Notes under the pieces: generated by a model
Told to the model about the DNA's origin: nothing
Database searches by the model: none
The model's input: the letters and a program-made list of their open reading frames with translations, nothing else
Assembly (NCBI RefSeq): GCF_016904945.1
Contig: NZ_JADIKF010000039.1
Coordinates: 558,001 to 622,000 of the forward strand
Direction of reading: 5' to 3'
Length of the DNA: 64,000 nucleotides
Origin: Dyella mobilis
Lineage (GTDB): Bacteria; Pseudomonadota; Gammaproteobacteria; Xanthomonadales; Rhodanobacteraceae
Part shown: one piece after another, positions 8,131 to 17,336 of the stretch
How the letters are laid out: every line of letters starts with the position of its first letter
Position numbering within the stretch: the stretch's first letter is position 1
Position numbers and translations under genes: made by a program

Positions 8131-9387
8131 ATGATGCAGGGCATGGCGATGACCAATTTCAATCACATTCGCGTTTTGCGCATCACGGGGCTGGTCGCGT
8201 ACCTGTGCTGCGGCGCGCCGCTGTTCACCAACTGGGCGACCGAGCGGCTGGATCTGTTGAACCGGCCCAACTTCGCGTTGCTGCTCTGGACACTGTTTTA
8301 CGTGTTGTTCGGCATCATTTACTTGTTGATCACCAACAACCTGGGGGCCCGCACGAGCATGACGGCCCGCATGAACATGGCCGTCCGGGTGTTCGGTCTG
8401 TTGCCGCTGACGGTGACGGCACTCATGGTGGGCTGGTACAGCCACAGCGGCCTTTCCGCCACGTTGCTGCTGGTCGTAGCGGTGGTGCTGCCTTGGCTGG
8501 TGCCGCTTTGGGTCGGCGTGGCGTGGCTGGTGTTCCAGACCTTGTGCCTCGCGGCGCTGTTTTCCACCTTTGCCGAATTCAAGCAGAGCCCTCTCACGCT
8601 CGGTTTGCTGCAGGCGATCCTCTATACGGCGTTCTCCATGCCGGGCTTCGTGGCATCGATGGTCGCCAGCCAGCAGGCGGAGGAGCGCGAAGTGCAGCGC
8701 CGTCTCAACTCGGAACTGCGGGCTACCCGCGCCCTGCTGGCCGAATCGACGCGCATTGCCGAACGCATGCGCATCGCGCGCGAACTGCACGATCTGATCG
8801 GGCATCACCTCACCGCGCTGAGCCTGAATCTGGAGGTGGCCAGCCACCTCAGCAATGAAGCAGCCTGCGAGCACGTGCGCAAGGCGCAGAACACCGCCCG
8901 CCTGCTCTTGGCCGACGTGCGCGAGGCGGTCAGCGAATTGCGCCAGGACGACGCCATCGACCTAACTCAGGCGCTGCAGAGCCTGGTCGACGGGGTGCCC
9001 AGTTTGCGCGTGCACGTGAGCACGCCGCCACGGTTCAGTGTGGAGGATCCGCGCCGCGCCCAGGTCTTGCTGCGCTGCGTGCAGGAAATCATCACCAATA
9101 CGGCCAAGCACGCCGGCGCCCACAATCTCTGGCTGACTTTTACCTACGACGGCGAGAACTTGCTGAGCCTGAATGCGCGCGACGACGGCCGCGGTGCGGC
9201 GCAAGTGCTGCCGGGCAACGGCTTGTCGGGCATGCGCGAGCGCCTGGTTGAATTTGGCGGCGACGTATCCATGGAGAGCGGGGTGGGGCAGGGTTTTGCC
9301 TTGCACGTCCGTCTTCCATTGGGTGAACCGTCCGTGCTGGCCCATACGCCGTCACGTTTCGAGCCGCCGGCGTTGAGCTTGACGTGA
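8131..9387 (+). CDS. DesK-type sensor histidine kinase
   Basis: A 418-residue inner-membrane histidine kinase. Five to six hydrophobic segments fill residues 14-175. A HisKA_3 dimerisation domain follows, with the H box ARELHDLIGHHLTAL and phospho-accepting His220, and then an HATPase domain with QEIITNTAKHAG (N box) and NGLSGMRERL. No separate sensor domain is seen, so the membrane part is the likely sensor. It pairs with the NarL-type regulator 95 bases downstream. Several ATGs (8131, 8134, 8143, 8149) are in frame; AGGG 7 bases before 8149 makes that a good alternative start. Confidence 0.88.
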   Translation: MMQGMAMTNFNHIRVLRITGLVAYLCCGAPLFTNWATERLDLLNRPNFALLLWTLFYVLFGIIYLLITNNLGARTSMTARMNMAVRVFGLLPLTVTALMVGWYSHSGLSATLLLVVAVVLPWLVPLWVGVAWLVFQTLCLAALFSTFAEFKQSPLTLGLLQAILYTAFSMPGFVASMVASQQAEEREVQRRLNSELRATRALLAESTRIAERMRIARELHDLIGHHLTALSLNLEVASHLSNEAACEHVRKAQNTARLLLADVREAVSELRQDDAIDLTQALQSLVDGVPSLRVHVSTPPRFSVEDPRRAQVLLRCVQEIITNTAKHAGAHNLWLTFTYDGENLLSLNARDDGRGAAQVLPGNGLSGMRERLVEFGGDVSMESGVGQGFALHVRLPLGEPSVLAHTPSRFEPPALSLT

Positions 9388-9481
9388 TGCCCTGTGAGAA
9401 TGCCGGATTGCCGGTTCAGTTATCTTGGTTGGTTGTACGCATGCGGCCCATGAGGGGCCATCAAAGTTGCGAGGATTCACG

Positions 9482-10123
9482 ATGATTTCCGTTTGTCTCG
9501 TCGACGACCAGAACCTTGTCCGCCAAGGGGTGCGTTCCCTGCTCGATCTGGCCGAAGACATCCGTGTCGTGGCCGAATGTGCCGACGGTGTGCAAGCCGT
9601 CCAGGACATTCCGCGGGTCAAGCCGGATGTGGTGCTGCTGGACCTGCGCATGCCGAACATGAGCGGTCTGGAAGTGCTGCAAGCCCTGTCGGCGCGCAAT
9701 GAACTGCCGCCCACCATCATTCTCACCACCTTCGACGACGACCAGCTCGTGTTGCAAGGGTTGAAGGCCGGGGCTCGCGGCTACCTGCTCAAGGATGTGT
9801 CGCTGGAACAACTGGTGGAGGCCGTACGCACCGTGGCGGGCGGCGGGTCGCTGGTGGCGCCGATGGTCACCCAGCGCCTGCTGGCGGGGGTGGGGCGCAT
9901 CCACAACCAGTTCACCAGCCTGGAGCAGCCCGACCCGCTGACCGAGCGCGAGACCGAGATCCTGCGCCTGCTGTCCGGGGGGTATAGCAATAAGGAAATT
10001 GCCAATTCTCTCAAAGTGGCCGAGGGGACCGTGAAAAACCACGTCTCGAACATTCTCTCCAAGCTCGGCGTACGCGATCGCACCCGCGCCGTCTTGAAGG
10101 CGTTGGAACTGGGGATCGTTTGA
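9482..10123 (+). CDS. NarL/LuxR-type response regulator
   Basis: A 213-residue two-domain regulator. The receiver has acidic residues Asp8 and Asp9, phospho-acceptor Asp54 (VLLDLRMP) and Lys104 (LLKD). The C-terminal LuxR helix-turn-helix begins at DPLTERETEILRLLSGG and contains SNKEIANSLKVAEGTVKNHV. It should be phosphorylated by the kinase encoded directly upstream. Target genes cannot be read from this window; the nearest downstream gene is the SRPBCC protein after a 226-base gap. Confidence 0.93.
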   Translation: MISVCLVDDQNLVRQGVRSLLDLAEDIRVVAECADGVQAVQDIPRVKPDVVLLDLRMPNMSGLEVLQALSARNELPPTIILTTFDDDQLVLQGLKAGARGYLLKDVSLEQLVEAVRTVAGGGSLVAPMVTQRLLAGVGRIHNQFTSLEQPDPLTERETEILRLLSGGYSNKEIANSLKVAEGTVKNHVSNILSKLGVRDRTRAVLKALELGIV

Positions 10124-10349
10124 TCGTCCGGGAATGTCCCTGGGACTGTCGGAAAATGCTGCGTAGCAGCGCAGCTGCGGGCCTTCCTGGCCCGTAGCGT
10201 TCCTGCGCGCGAGCAAGTACCATCGGCAGCTTAGGCGCCGGCCGAACCCCCGTCCCGATGCGGTTTCCCACGAGGGAAAGCCATCCCTGGCGGTCCGGTT
10301 CAGTCCTGCGCTTTCCACTGCAAGAAGAGACGTCTCGGAGAAACCTGGA

Positions 10350-11738
10350 ATGACGCGTGTTCTGGAATTCATCGTTGCCCTGATCATCGTCGCCGTCGTT
10401 GGCGTCGTGGTAGGCATCACCATGCCCGGTAGCGGCCACGTTGAGCGGTCGTTGGTGGTCAGCAAAGACCTGCGCCAGGTCTATGACGTAGTGAACAATT
10501 TACGTACCTTCCCCGATTACGGCGTGCTGCGCGCTTACGATCCGAAGACCCAGTACACCCTCTCCGGCAGCGCCTATGGCCCCGGTTCGGAGCTGAGCTG
10601 GACCAGCCAGGATGAAAAAGTCGGCGACGGCAAGCTGACCATCGCCAGCGCCCAGCCCGAGTTCGACAAGATCGATCCCACGGTCAACAGTGCCGAGATC
10701 GTGTGGAACATCGACAATGCCTGGCGCGGTGGCGACAAGCATTTCACCCTGGACCTGCTGCGCCAGGGCAACACCGGGAAGCTGACCAAGATCACCTGGT
10801 CGTACGACGTGACCTACGGTTTCAATCTGTTGAACCGTTATTCCAACATGTACATCCACGGTCAGCCGGATGCGTTCGTTCAGTACAGCCTGAACAACTT
10901 GCAGAACGTGCTGGCGGGCGTACCGAACATCGACTACAGCGCGCTTGATCCGTACATCGTGCAGACCAAGCAGACGCCCGTGCTGATCGTTTCCACCTCG
11001 ATGAAGCGCAAGGACGGCCTGGATGGCCTGAACCAGGCCACCGATGCTGCGATCAAGCAGATCGAGGATGCCGCCAAGAAGCTTGGCGTGCACACCAACG
11101 GCCCGCGCATCATCTTCACCACCAACTACGGTGACGAAACCTACACCTTCGACGTGGCCGAGCCGATCGATTCGGCCAGCTTGAACGTGGCGGGCCAGAG
11201 CTATCAGCTCACCGCACCGACCCCGCCGTCGCTGGCCGACCAGAATGCCCCGGCTTCCAGCAGCACGGCTGCGGCACCGGCCAATCCGGACAACGCCCAG
11301 CCGGGCAGCAAGGATCGCTACGGTCGCCTGGTCATCGACAACAACGTGCGTGCCACGCTGGCTTTCGGCGGCGCCGCGCTTGAGGCTCCGTGGAACGGCA
11401 CCGCTGCCGGCGTTCCGCAGACCCGCGACATGCTGAAGGCTTACGCCCAGACGCACGGCTACAAGTTCGACGAAGTGACCAACCGTCTGTACGACATCCT
11501 CAGCCAGCCGGAAGTGAAGGATGCCGGTGGCAACGTCGCCACTTACGCCCAGTACGCGGTCTATCTGCCGATCACCGATTCTGCCGACGGCGGTACGCTG
11601 CCGCAGCAGACGCCGGAACAGCAGGCCGGTATCAAGCAGCCTGGCGTCATCAACGCCAATGGCCAGCCGGCTTCCAGCAGCACGGCACCGGCTCCGGCCA
11701 GCACCGCAGCTGCGCCCGCTGCACCCGCCGGCAAGTAA
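10350..11738 (+). CDS. membrane-anchored SRPBCC protein with GyrI-like C-terminal part
   Basis: A 462-residue protein with one N-terminal membrane segment (about 6-26). A polyketide cyclase/START-like (SRPBCC) domain covers about 30-190, with MPGSGHVERSLVVSKDLRQVYDVVNNL at the start of the fold. The second half (about 200-430) resembles the GyrI-like effector-binding fold and is interrupted by a Ser/Ala/Pro-rich stretch near 305-325. The C-terminus is a low-complexity Ala/Pro/Ser tail. Both domain types bind small hydrophobic or aromatic ligands, so a periplasm-facing ligand-binding role is an inference. It ends in a strong terminator. Confidence 0.72.
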   Translation: MTRVLEFIVALIIVAVVGVVVGITMPGSGHVERSLVVSKDLRQVYDVVNNLRTFPDYGVLRAYDPKTQYTLSGSAYGPGSELSWTSQDEKVGDGKLTIASAQPEFDKIDPTVNSAEIVWNIDNAWRGGDKHFTLDLLRQGNTGKLTKITWSYDVTYGFNLLNRYSNMYIHGQPDAFVQYSLNNLQNVLAGVPNIDYSALDPYIVQTKQTPVLIVSTSMKRKDGLDGLNQATDAAIKQIEDAAKKLGVHTNGPRIIFTTNYGDETYTFDVAEPIDSASLNVAGQSYQLTAPTPPSLADQNAPASSSTAAAPANPDNAQPGSKDRYGRLVIDNNVRATLAFGGAALEAPWNGTAAGVPQTRDMLKAYAQTHGYKFDEVTNRLYDILSQPEVKDAGGNVATYAQYAVYLPITDSADGGTLPQQTPEQQAGIKQPGVINANGQPASSSTAPAPASTAAAPAAPAGK

Positions 11739-11764
11739 TCGCCAGCAGGTTCCGCTCTTGAAAG

Positions 11765-11797
11765 GCCCTCCCTTCACGGGGAGGGCTTTTTGCTTTT
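11765..11797 (+). terminator. rho-independent terminator
   Basis: GCCCTCCC (11765-11772) pairs perfectly with GGGAGGGC (11779-11786) around a short loop, followed by TTTTTGCTTTT. It ends the SRPBCC gene. Confidence 0.92.
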
Positions 11798-11952
11798 GTG
11801 GCGGCCTGTTGCTGGAGCGAGCGAAGAGGCGCGAGAAGTGAGCGAAAAGCAGGAACTTGGGAGCGATCGGCACTCTCTCACTTCTCATTCCTCTCCACTC
11901 ACTTCTTGCCGTTCTGCGGTACATTGCAGGGCAGTCTCAGTTGCGACCGCAC

Positions 11953-12891
11953 ATGATCGAAACCGACAAGCTCACCAAGCGTTACGGCCATTTGACCGCA
12001 GTGGATGCCCTGAGCATCTACGCCGAGCCTGGGCAGGTACTCGGTTTGCTGGGGCCTAACGGCGCAGGCAAGACCACCGCCATGCGCATGATTGCCGGTT
12101 TCCTGGCGCCCAGTACGGGCACTGCCCGCGTGTGCGGCTACGACGTGCGCAAGCAGCCGCTCAAAGCCAAGCGAGCGATGGGCTATCTGCCCGAAGGTGC
12201 ACCGAGCTACGGCGAAATGACGGTGCGCGAATTCCTGATCTTCATCATGCGCATGCGTGGCCTGCGTTCGGAGGTCGGCCGGCGCCGTTTCGACGAAGTG
12301 GTCGGGCGGCTGCAACTGGAGGATGCGCTGAATGTCAGCGTCGACACGCTGTCCAAAGGGCTGCGTCGACGAGTCGGTCTGGCCCAGGCCATCTTGCACG
12401 ATCCGCCGGTGCTGATGCTCGATGAGCCTACCGACGGCCTCGATCCCAATCAAAAACATACCGTGCGCCAATTGATCGACGCAATGGCGCGCGAGCGCAC
12501 CATTCTGATTTCCACGCACCTGCTCGAAGAGGTGCATGCGCTGTGCAATCGGGTGGTGATCATCGCGGGCGGAAAACTGCGCGCCGATGCCACGCCGGCG
12601 GAGCTGGAAGCACGCTCGCGCTACCACGGTGCCGTATCGTTCAGTGCCGCGGGCAGCGGATTGTCACAGGAGATGCTGGGACGCTTGCCGCAAGTCGCCG
12701 GCATCGAGGTGGACCCGCTCGATGGCCGTGTCACGGTGTTTCCCAAGCCCGGCGCCCGGATTCTCGAAGCTGTTGAATCCTTGTTGCGCCAACAGGGGCT
12801 GGAAGTATCCGAAATTCAACTCGAGCGCGGGCGTCTGGACGAGGTATTTCGCCAGATTACGCTAGGTGCGGAAACGGGAGCACAGCCATGA
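11953..12891 (+). CDS. GldA-like ABC transporter ATP-binding protein
   Basis: A 312-residue ABC ATPase. Walker A is GPNGAGKTT (34-42), the signature region is TLSKGLRRRVGLAQA, Walker B is VLMLDEPTDGLDP, and the H-loop is ISTHLLEEV. The C-terminal extension after about residue 225 is the type seen in GldA and other ABC-2 exporters. It overlaps the permease gene by ATGA, and the gldG-like gene follows. Similar three-gene sets are linked to gliding in Bacteroidetes, but in Gammaproteobacteria their role is not known; an export or envelope function is the cautious reading. Confidence 0.9.
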   Translation: MIETDKLTKRYGHLTAVDALSIYAEPGQVLGLLGPNGAGKTTAMRMIAGFLAPSTGTARVCGYDVRKQPLKAKRAMGYLPEGAPSYGEMTVREFLIFIMRMRGLRSEVGRRRFDEVVGRLQLEDALNVSVDTLSKGLRRRVGLAQAILHDPPVLMLDEPTDGLDPNQKHTVRQLIDAMARERTILISTHLLEEVHALCNRVVIIAGGKLRADATPAELEARSRYHGAVSFSAAGSGLSQEMLGRLPQVAGIEVDPLDGRVTVFPKPGARILEAVESLLRQQGLEVSEIQLERGRLDEVFRQITLGAETGAQP

Positions 12892-13622
12892 GTCCCACCA
12901 TGGCGGTGATGCGCCGCGAACTGCGCAGCTATTTCGTCACACCGGTGGCGTATGTGTTCCTGGTGATCTTCCTGGTGCTCGCCGGCATTCTCACGTTCTA
13001 CGCCGACGACTTCTACGACCGCCGCATCGCCGACCTGCAACCGTTCTTCGTCATGCATCCATGGCTGTACCTGATCCTGGTGCCGGCGGTGTCCATGCGC
13101 ACGTGGGCCGAGGAGGCCAAGTCGGGGACATTGGAATTGCTGCAGACGCTGCCGTTGACGCTGTGGCAGGCGATGCTCGGCAAATTCCTGGCCGCGTGGC
13201 TGTTTGTCGGATTGGCGCTGTTGCTGACCTTTCCCATCTGGATCACGGTCAATTACCTGGGCTCGCCGGACAACGGCATCATCATCGCCGGATACATCGG
13301 CAGTTGGTTGATGGCCGGCGCTTTCCTGGCCATTGGCGCGTGCCTGTCCACCGTAACCAGCAGCCAGGTGGTGGCCTTCATCCTGACCGCGCTGGTGTGC
13401 GTGTTGCTGATTCTCGTCGGCCAGGCCGAGGTCATGGATTTTTTCCAGGGCGTGCTTCCGCGCAAGCTGGTCAATGGCGTGGCGCACCTCTCCATGCTGC
13501 GGCACTACGAAGCCATCGCGCGGGGCGTGCTGGATGTACGCGACATCATCTATTTCGTGCTCACCATTGCGGCGTGGTTGACGGCCGGGGTGCTGGTGCT
13601 CGACATGAAGCGGAGTCATTGA
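12888..13622 (+). CDS. GldF-like ABC-2 permease
   Basis: A 244-residue inner membrane protein with six hydrophobic segments and the ABC-2 pattern: an N-terminal cytoplasmic MRRELRSYFVTPVAYVFL segment, a short periplasmic loop, and TWAEEAKSGTLELLQTLPLT after the second membrane helix, a hallmark of the family. It is the membrane partner of the upstream ATPase and overlaps it by four bases. The following gene begins 3 bases after its stop. Substrate unknown. Confidence 0.9.
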   Translation: MSPTMAVMRRELRSYFVTPVAYVFLVIFLVLAGILTFYADDFYDRRIADLQPFFVMHPWLYLILVPAVSMRTWAEEAKSGTLELLQTLPLTLWQAMLGKFLAAWLFVGLALLLTFPIWITVNYLGSPDNGIIIAGYIGSWLMAGAFLAIGACLSTVTSSQVVAFILTALVCVLLILVGQAEVMDFFQGVLPRKLVNGVAHLSMLRHYEAIARGVLDVRDIIYFVLTIAAWLTAGVLVLDMKRSH

Positions 13623-13625
13623 GCG

Positions 13626-15545
13626 ATGGCCCGTTTCGTTTTGCGCAGGCGAACCATTCTGGTCAGCGCGCTGGTCGCGCTGGCCGTGGCTTACTGCAGC
13701 CTCACGCTGGTAACCAGTCGCTGGCTGGCTCCCGAGCGTTTCGATCTCACCGCCGACCATCTTTACACCTTGTCGCCGGGAACCAGGCAAATCGTCGACG
13801 GTATTCATCGGCCGCTTTGGCTCACCTTGTATTTCTCCCAGCATGCGACCAAGGACATGCCGCAGCTGCGAAGCTACGAACAGCGCGTGGCCGAGATGTT
13901 GCAGGAAATGGTGGCGCGTTCGCATGGGCGCATTCGCCTGCAGATCGTCGATCCGGTGCCTTATTCCGACGACGAGGCCAGTGCCGAGGGCAACGGCCTC
14001 ACCACCATCAACGGCGGTAGCAACGGCGAGCGGATCTTCTTCGGACTGGTGGGTTCCACCCGGCCGTCTGCAACGGATGTCGCCTCCGATTTCGGTGCCG
14101 ATGCGCCGGAGGATAAAGGCTCCAATACCGTCGATCGCACTCTGCCGATTGCGTTCTTCGATCCGCAGCGCGAAACCTTTCTGGAATACGACATCGCCAA
14201 GCTCCTGTACCAGCTCAGCGAGCCGCAGAAGCCGCGCATCGGCCTGATCACCGACCTGCCGGTGATGGGCGACCCGGTGCGCGGCACGCCGCCATGGGCA
14301 GTCATGCGTCAATTGCAGCAGCTGTTCGACGTGGAGACTCTGGACGAAAGCAAACTGAAGACGATCGACCAGAAGATCCAGGTGCTGTTGCTGATTCATC
14401 CCAAGAACCTGTCGACGGAAGCGCAATATGCGCTCGATCAATATGTGCTTGGAGGCGGGCACCTGGTGGTGTTTGTCGATCCCTACGCGGAATCCGATCC
14501 GGTCCCGTTGTCCGAAGATTCGCTCGCAGGCACGAACAATCGCAGCTCCAATCTGCCGCGCCTGTTTGCCGACTGGGGGGTTGCCTACAGCCCGGATCAA
14601 GTCGTGCTCGATCGCGGGCGGGCCCTTCCGATCGAGTTGGCGGGTGCAAACCTGGCGCATCCGGCCATGCTTGGCCTGGGCACGCAGGAGCTCAACCGCG
14701 ATGACGTGGTGACGGCGAGCCTGCAGCGCGTCAATGTTTCCAGCGCCGGACACTTCGATCTGTTGCCGGACGCCAGTACGCGGCTGATCCCGCTGATGCA
14801 GAGCAGTGCCGATGCCGAAGTCGTGCCGACTCAGCGGGTCATCGATGCAAGCAGCAATCCATCCACTTTGTTGCAGGGATATCAGCCGCAGAACCAGAAC
14901 TATGTGATTGCGGCACGGCTGCGCGGGCCCTTTGTCAGCGCTTTTCCGGAATTCGCCAAAGTGCCCGGGCATCTCGCCGAGTCTCCGCCAAACAGCGAGG
15001 TCATCCTGGTGGCCGATACCGATCTGCTGACCGATCGCCTGTGGGTGGAAACGCAAAATTTCCTGGGTCAGCCTTTGCAAAATGCCTTCGCCAATAACGG
15101 CGATTTCATCAGCAATCTAGTCGACAACCTCAGTGGCTCGACGGCCCTGCTTTCCATTCGCGGCCGCTCCAGTTCGCTGCGCCCGTTCACCCGTGTCGAA
15201 GCCTTGCAGCGCGTCGCCGACCGCAAATTTCTGCAGAAGAAACAGGAGCTGCTCAACGAGTTGGCCGAGACCAAGCAGCGCCTGAACGAATTGCAGCCGG
15301 CGAAGGGGGAGCGCGACACCGCTACCAGCGCCGAGCAGAAACAGGAGATCGAGCAGTTCCTGCAACGGCAGCTGGCGATCAGCAAAGAACTGCGCGACGT
15401 GCAGCATCAGCTCAATGGCGAAATCGATGCGCTCGGGACCCGCCTGAAAGTGCTCAATATCGTCGTGCTGCCCTTGCTCATTATCGTCGCGGGGCTGCTG
15501 TATGGCTGGCGGCGCACGCGGCGCAACCGGCGCAAGCGTTCCTGA
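13626..15545 (+). CDS. GldG-like ABC transporter auxiliary protein
   Basis: A 639-residue protein with one N-terminal membrane helix (about 9-30) and one at the C-terminus (about 610-630), so the bulk lies in the periplasm. The large soluble part matches the uncharacterised ABC auxiliary family (DLTADHLYTLSPGTRQI near the start, and the central LLLIHPKNLSTEAQYALDQYVLGGG). A coiled coil of about 70 residues rich in Gln/Glu/Leu (roughly 535-605) precedes the last helix. It is the third member of the GldA/F/G-like operon. Confidence 0.88.
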   Translation: MARFVLRRRTILVSALVALAVAYCSLTLVTSRWLAPERFDLTADHLYTLSPGTRQIVDGIHRPLWLTLYFSQHATKDMPQLRSYEQRVAEMLQEMVARSHGRIRLQIVDPVPYSDDEASAEGNGLTTINGGSNGERIFFGLVGSTRPSATDVASDFGADAPEDKGSNTVDRTLPIAFFDPQRETFLEYDIAKLLYQLSEPQKPRIGLITDLPVMGDPVRGTPPWAVMRQLQQLFDVETLDESKLKTIDQKIQVLLLIHPKNLSTEAQYALDQYVLGGGHLVVFVDPYAESDPVPLSEDSLAGTNNRSSNLPRLFADWGVAYSPDQVVLDRGRALPIELAGANLAHPAMLGLGTQELNRDDVVTASLQRVNVSSAGHFDLLPDASTRLIPLMQSSADAEVVPTQRVIDASSNPSTLLQGYQPQNQNYVIAARLRGPFVSAFPEFAKVPGHLAESPPNSEVILVADTDLLTDRLWVETQNFLGQPLQNAFANNGDFISNLVDNLSGSTALLSIRGRSSSLRPFTRVEALQRVADRKFLQKKQELLNELAETKQRLNELQPAKGERDTATSAEQKQEIEQFLQRQLAISKELRDVQHQLNGEIDALGTRLKVLNIVVLPLLIIVAGLLYGWRRTRRNRRKRS

Positions 15546-15676
15546 GAGCCTTGTCTGGCGCAGATCGCTGGCAGGCTCCGAGTAGTGTCAATATGCCGCA
15601 ATGATGCGGCACGGGCTTGGGCAGTTCCTGATTTAAGCTGAAGTGCCTTGGCCGTTGAGGGGAGTGGGTCGCGCCG

Positions 15677-16552
15677 ATGTTCGACGTGTTGTTGAAATGG
15701 ATCGTCCCGTGGGAGTTTTCCTGGGTATTCCTGGCGAGCTTCCTGGGTGCGTGCGTACTGTATTGGCGGGGTTGCGGCAAGCTGAAAGTCAGTATGGGGC
15801 GCCGCATGGCGTTCTGGATCGGCATGGCCATTACCTACCTGAGCCTGCAAACGTATTTCGACTTCTACGCGGAGCATGAGTTTTTCATGCATCGCATCCA
15901 GCAACTGTTGCTGCACCATTTGGCGCCGATGGTGATCGTTGCGTCTTACCCAGGATCGGTGCTGCGCGCAGGTTTGCCGCTTCGCTGGCGCGTGCGCCTG
16001 CTTCGTCCTGCCGAACGCAGCTGGCCTTGGCGATTGATCAGAGCCGTACTGCTGAACCCTGCGGTGGCAACGGTTTTGTTCGTCGTGTTTATCTTGATCT
16101 GGTTGCTGCCGTCGATGCAGACCATGGCCATGCTCGATTGGCGCATCTACCGTTTCATGAACTGGTCGATGATCGTCAGCGGCTTCGTCTATTGGTGGCT
16201 GGTGCTCGATCATCGCCCGCGCCCGCCGGGCCGCATGATTCCAGGGTTGCGCGTGCTGTCGCCGGGGATCACCATGACGCCGCAAATTCTGGCTGGCGCC
16301 ATCATCACCTTCTCCAAGGCCGACCTTTATCCGATCTTTGAAATCTGCGGACGCGCCTTCCAGTTCAACGTATTCACCGGACAGCTCATCGGCGGCATCA
16401 TCATCTGGGTGCCGGCCGCGACAATCGAGACGATTGGTGGCTTGCTGGCCATGCGCCAATGGCTGCGCCTGTCGCGCAGCGGCCGAATCCGCCGGCAGTC
16501 GCGCGCGGCGCGACCGCTGGCCAAAACGGTCGCGGCGACTCCGCCGGGTTAA
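15677..16552 (+). CDS. CtaG-type cytochrome c oxidase assembly protein
   Basis: A 291-residue membrane protein with about seven hydrophobic segments. It contains HRIQQLLLHHLAPMVIV (near 72-88), with the paired histidines conserved in the caa3_CtaG family, and the later GRMIPGLRVLSPGITMTPQ. The family assists metallation of the Cu centres of haem-copper oxidases. It lies 131 bases after the gld-like operon. Its 3' end overlaps the convergent metallophosphoesterase by four bases. The nearby PCuAC and Sco genes also serve copper delivery to oxidase. Confidence 0.82.
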   Translation: MFDVLLKWIVPWEFSWVFLASFLGACVLYWRGCGKLKVSMGRRMAFWIGMAITYLSLQTYFDFYAEHEFFMHRIQQLLLHHLAPMVIVASYPGSVLRAGLPLRWRVRLLRPAERSWPWRLIRAVLLNPAVATVLFVVFILIWLLPSMQTMAMLDWRIYRFMNWSMIVSGFVYWWLVLDHRPRPPGRMIPGLRVLSPGITMTPQILAGAIITFSKADLYPIFEICGRAFQFNVFTGQLIGGIIIWVPAATIETIGGLLAMRQWLRLSRSGRIRRQSRAARPLAKTVAATPPG

Positions 16553-17322
16553 CCATCCTCGGTATAGAGGTGCACCAGCTGGCGCGCCGTGTGGTGAGCT
16601 TCGGATGGATAGCCAAAGGCGTTGTTGACGTAGGTGACGCCGTCGATGGCGACGTGGCGATTGACGTGGCTGTGCCCGTAAACGTGCATGCTTGCGCCAA
16701 GCTCGCGTAGCTGTTCATCCAGCAGGGTCGTGCCGAGTATTGGATAGAGTTGCCGATGCTTTTCCGGAATGCGCTCGGGCATCACGTCGATACGAGGCAG
16801 GAAGTGCGAGAACGTGATGATTTTGCTCGCTCGTTCCAGTTCCGGGCATGAGCGCGTGGGATTGCGTTCGACGAACCAGCGCGTCACGGCTGCATCGTCC
16901 CAGCCCTCCGGCCAGCGGCAGGCGCGATAATCGGTCCATGCGTTCTTGAGGTAATCGCCGGGGATGCCAAAGGAATAATCGTACCAACCCAGCAAGGGCA
17001 CGATGGCCAGGCCGCCATGGCGAAACGGAGTCAGGTGAATTCCCCGCGACGATGCGATGTCGCGCACGGCATGGAATTTCTCGAACGAGTCGCCCAATCC
17101 TTCGCGATGTACCCACAGGTCGTGATTGCCGGGAACATAGAGCACCACGGCGAAGCGCCGTTTCAATGCTTCCAGTCCATCGGTCAACAAGGAAAGCCTG
17201 TCCGAAATGTCACCGGCCAGTATCAGTGCATCTCCTTGATAGTCCTGCAGCGACAACTGCTCCACCCACGCGCGGTTGGGAGCGTAATCCAGGTGCAAGT
17301 CGGAAACCGCGAAGATGCGCAT
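16549..17322 (-). CDS. calcineurin-like metallophosphoesterase
   Basis: A 257-residue cytosolic phosphoesterase with all metal-binding motifs: DLH at residues 8-10, GDISD (37-41), GNHD and the C-terminal YGHSHVNRH. These place two metal ions in the active site. Substrate specificity cannot be judged; members include nucleases, nucleotide and protein phosphatases. It converges on ctaG with a four-base overlap and lies 14 bases downstream of the PCuAC gene, so it may be transcribed with the copper chaperone genes. Confidence 0.88.
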   Translation of the reverse strand: MRIFAVSDLHLDYAPNRAWVEQLSLQDYQGDALILAGDISDRLSLLTDGLEALKRRFAVVLYVPGNHDLWVHREGLGDSFEKFHAVRDIASSRGIHLTPFRHGGLAIVPLLGWYDYSFGIPGDYLKNAWTDYRACRWPEGWDDAAVTRWFVERNPTRSCPELERASKIITFSHFLPRIDVMPERIPEKHRQLYPILGTTLLDEQLRELGASMHVYGHSHVNRHVAIDGVTYVNNAFGYPSEAHHTARQLVHLYTEDG

Positions 17323-17336
17323 CGAGATAGGAAAGG

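Noticed and set aside
7903..8874. Long upstream extension of the GNAT frame before minC
   Set aside because: The extra 324 residues are complementary to the sensor kinase and do not fit a GNAT domain; the ATG at 7902 is enough.
10141..10210. CGGGCC/GGCCCG hairpin after the response regulator gene as a terminator
   Set aside because: A stem around GGGCCTTCCTGGCCCG is visible, but no T-run follows, so I did not list it.
12816..15080. 754-residue open frame on the minus strand
   Set aside because: It runs antisense to three clear ABC transporter genes and has no domain or start signal.
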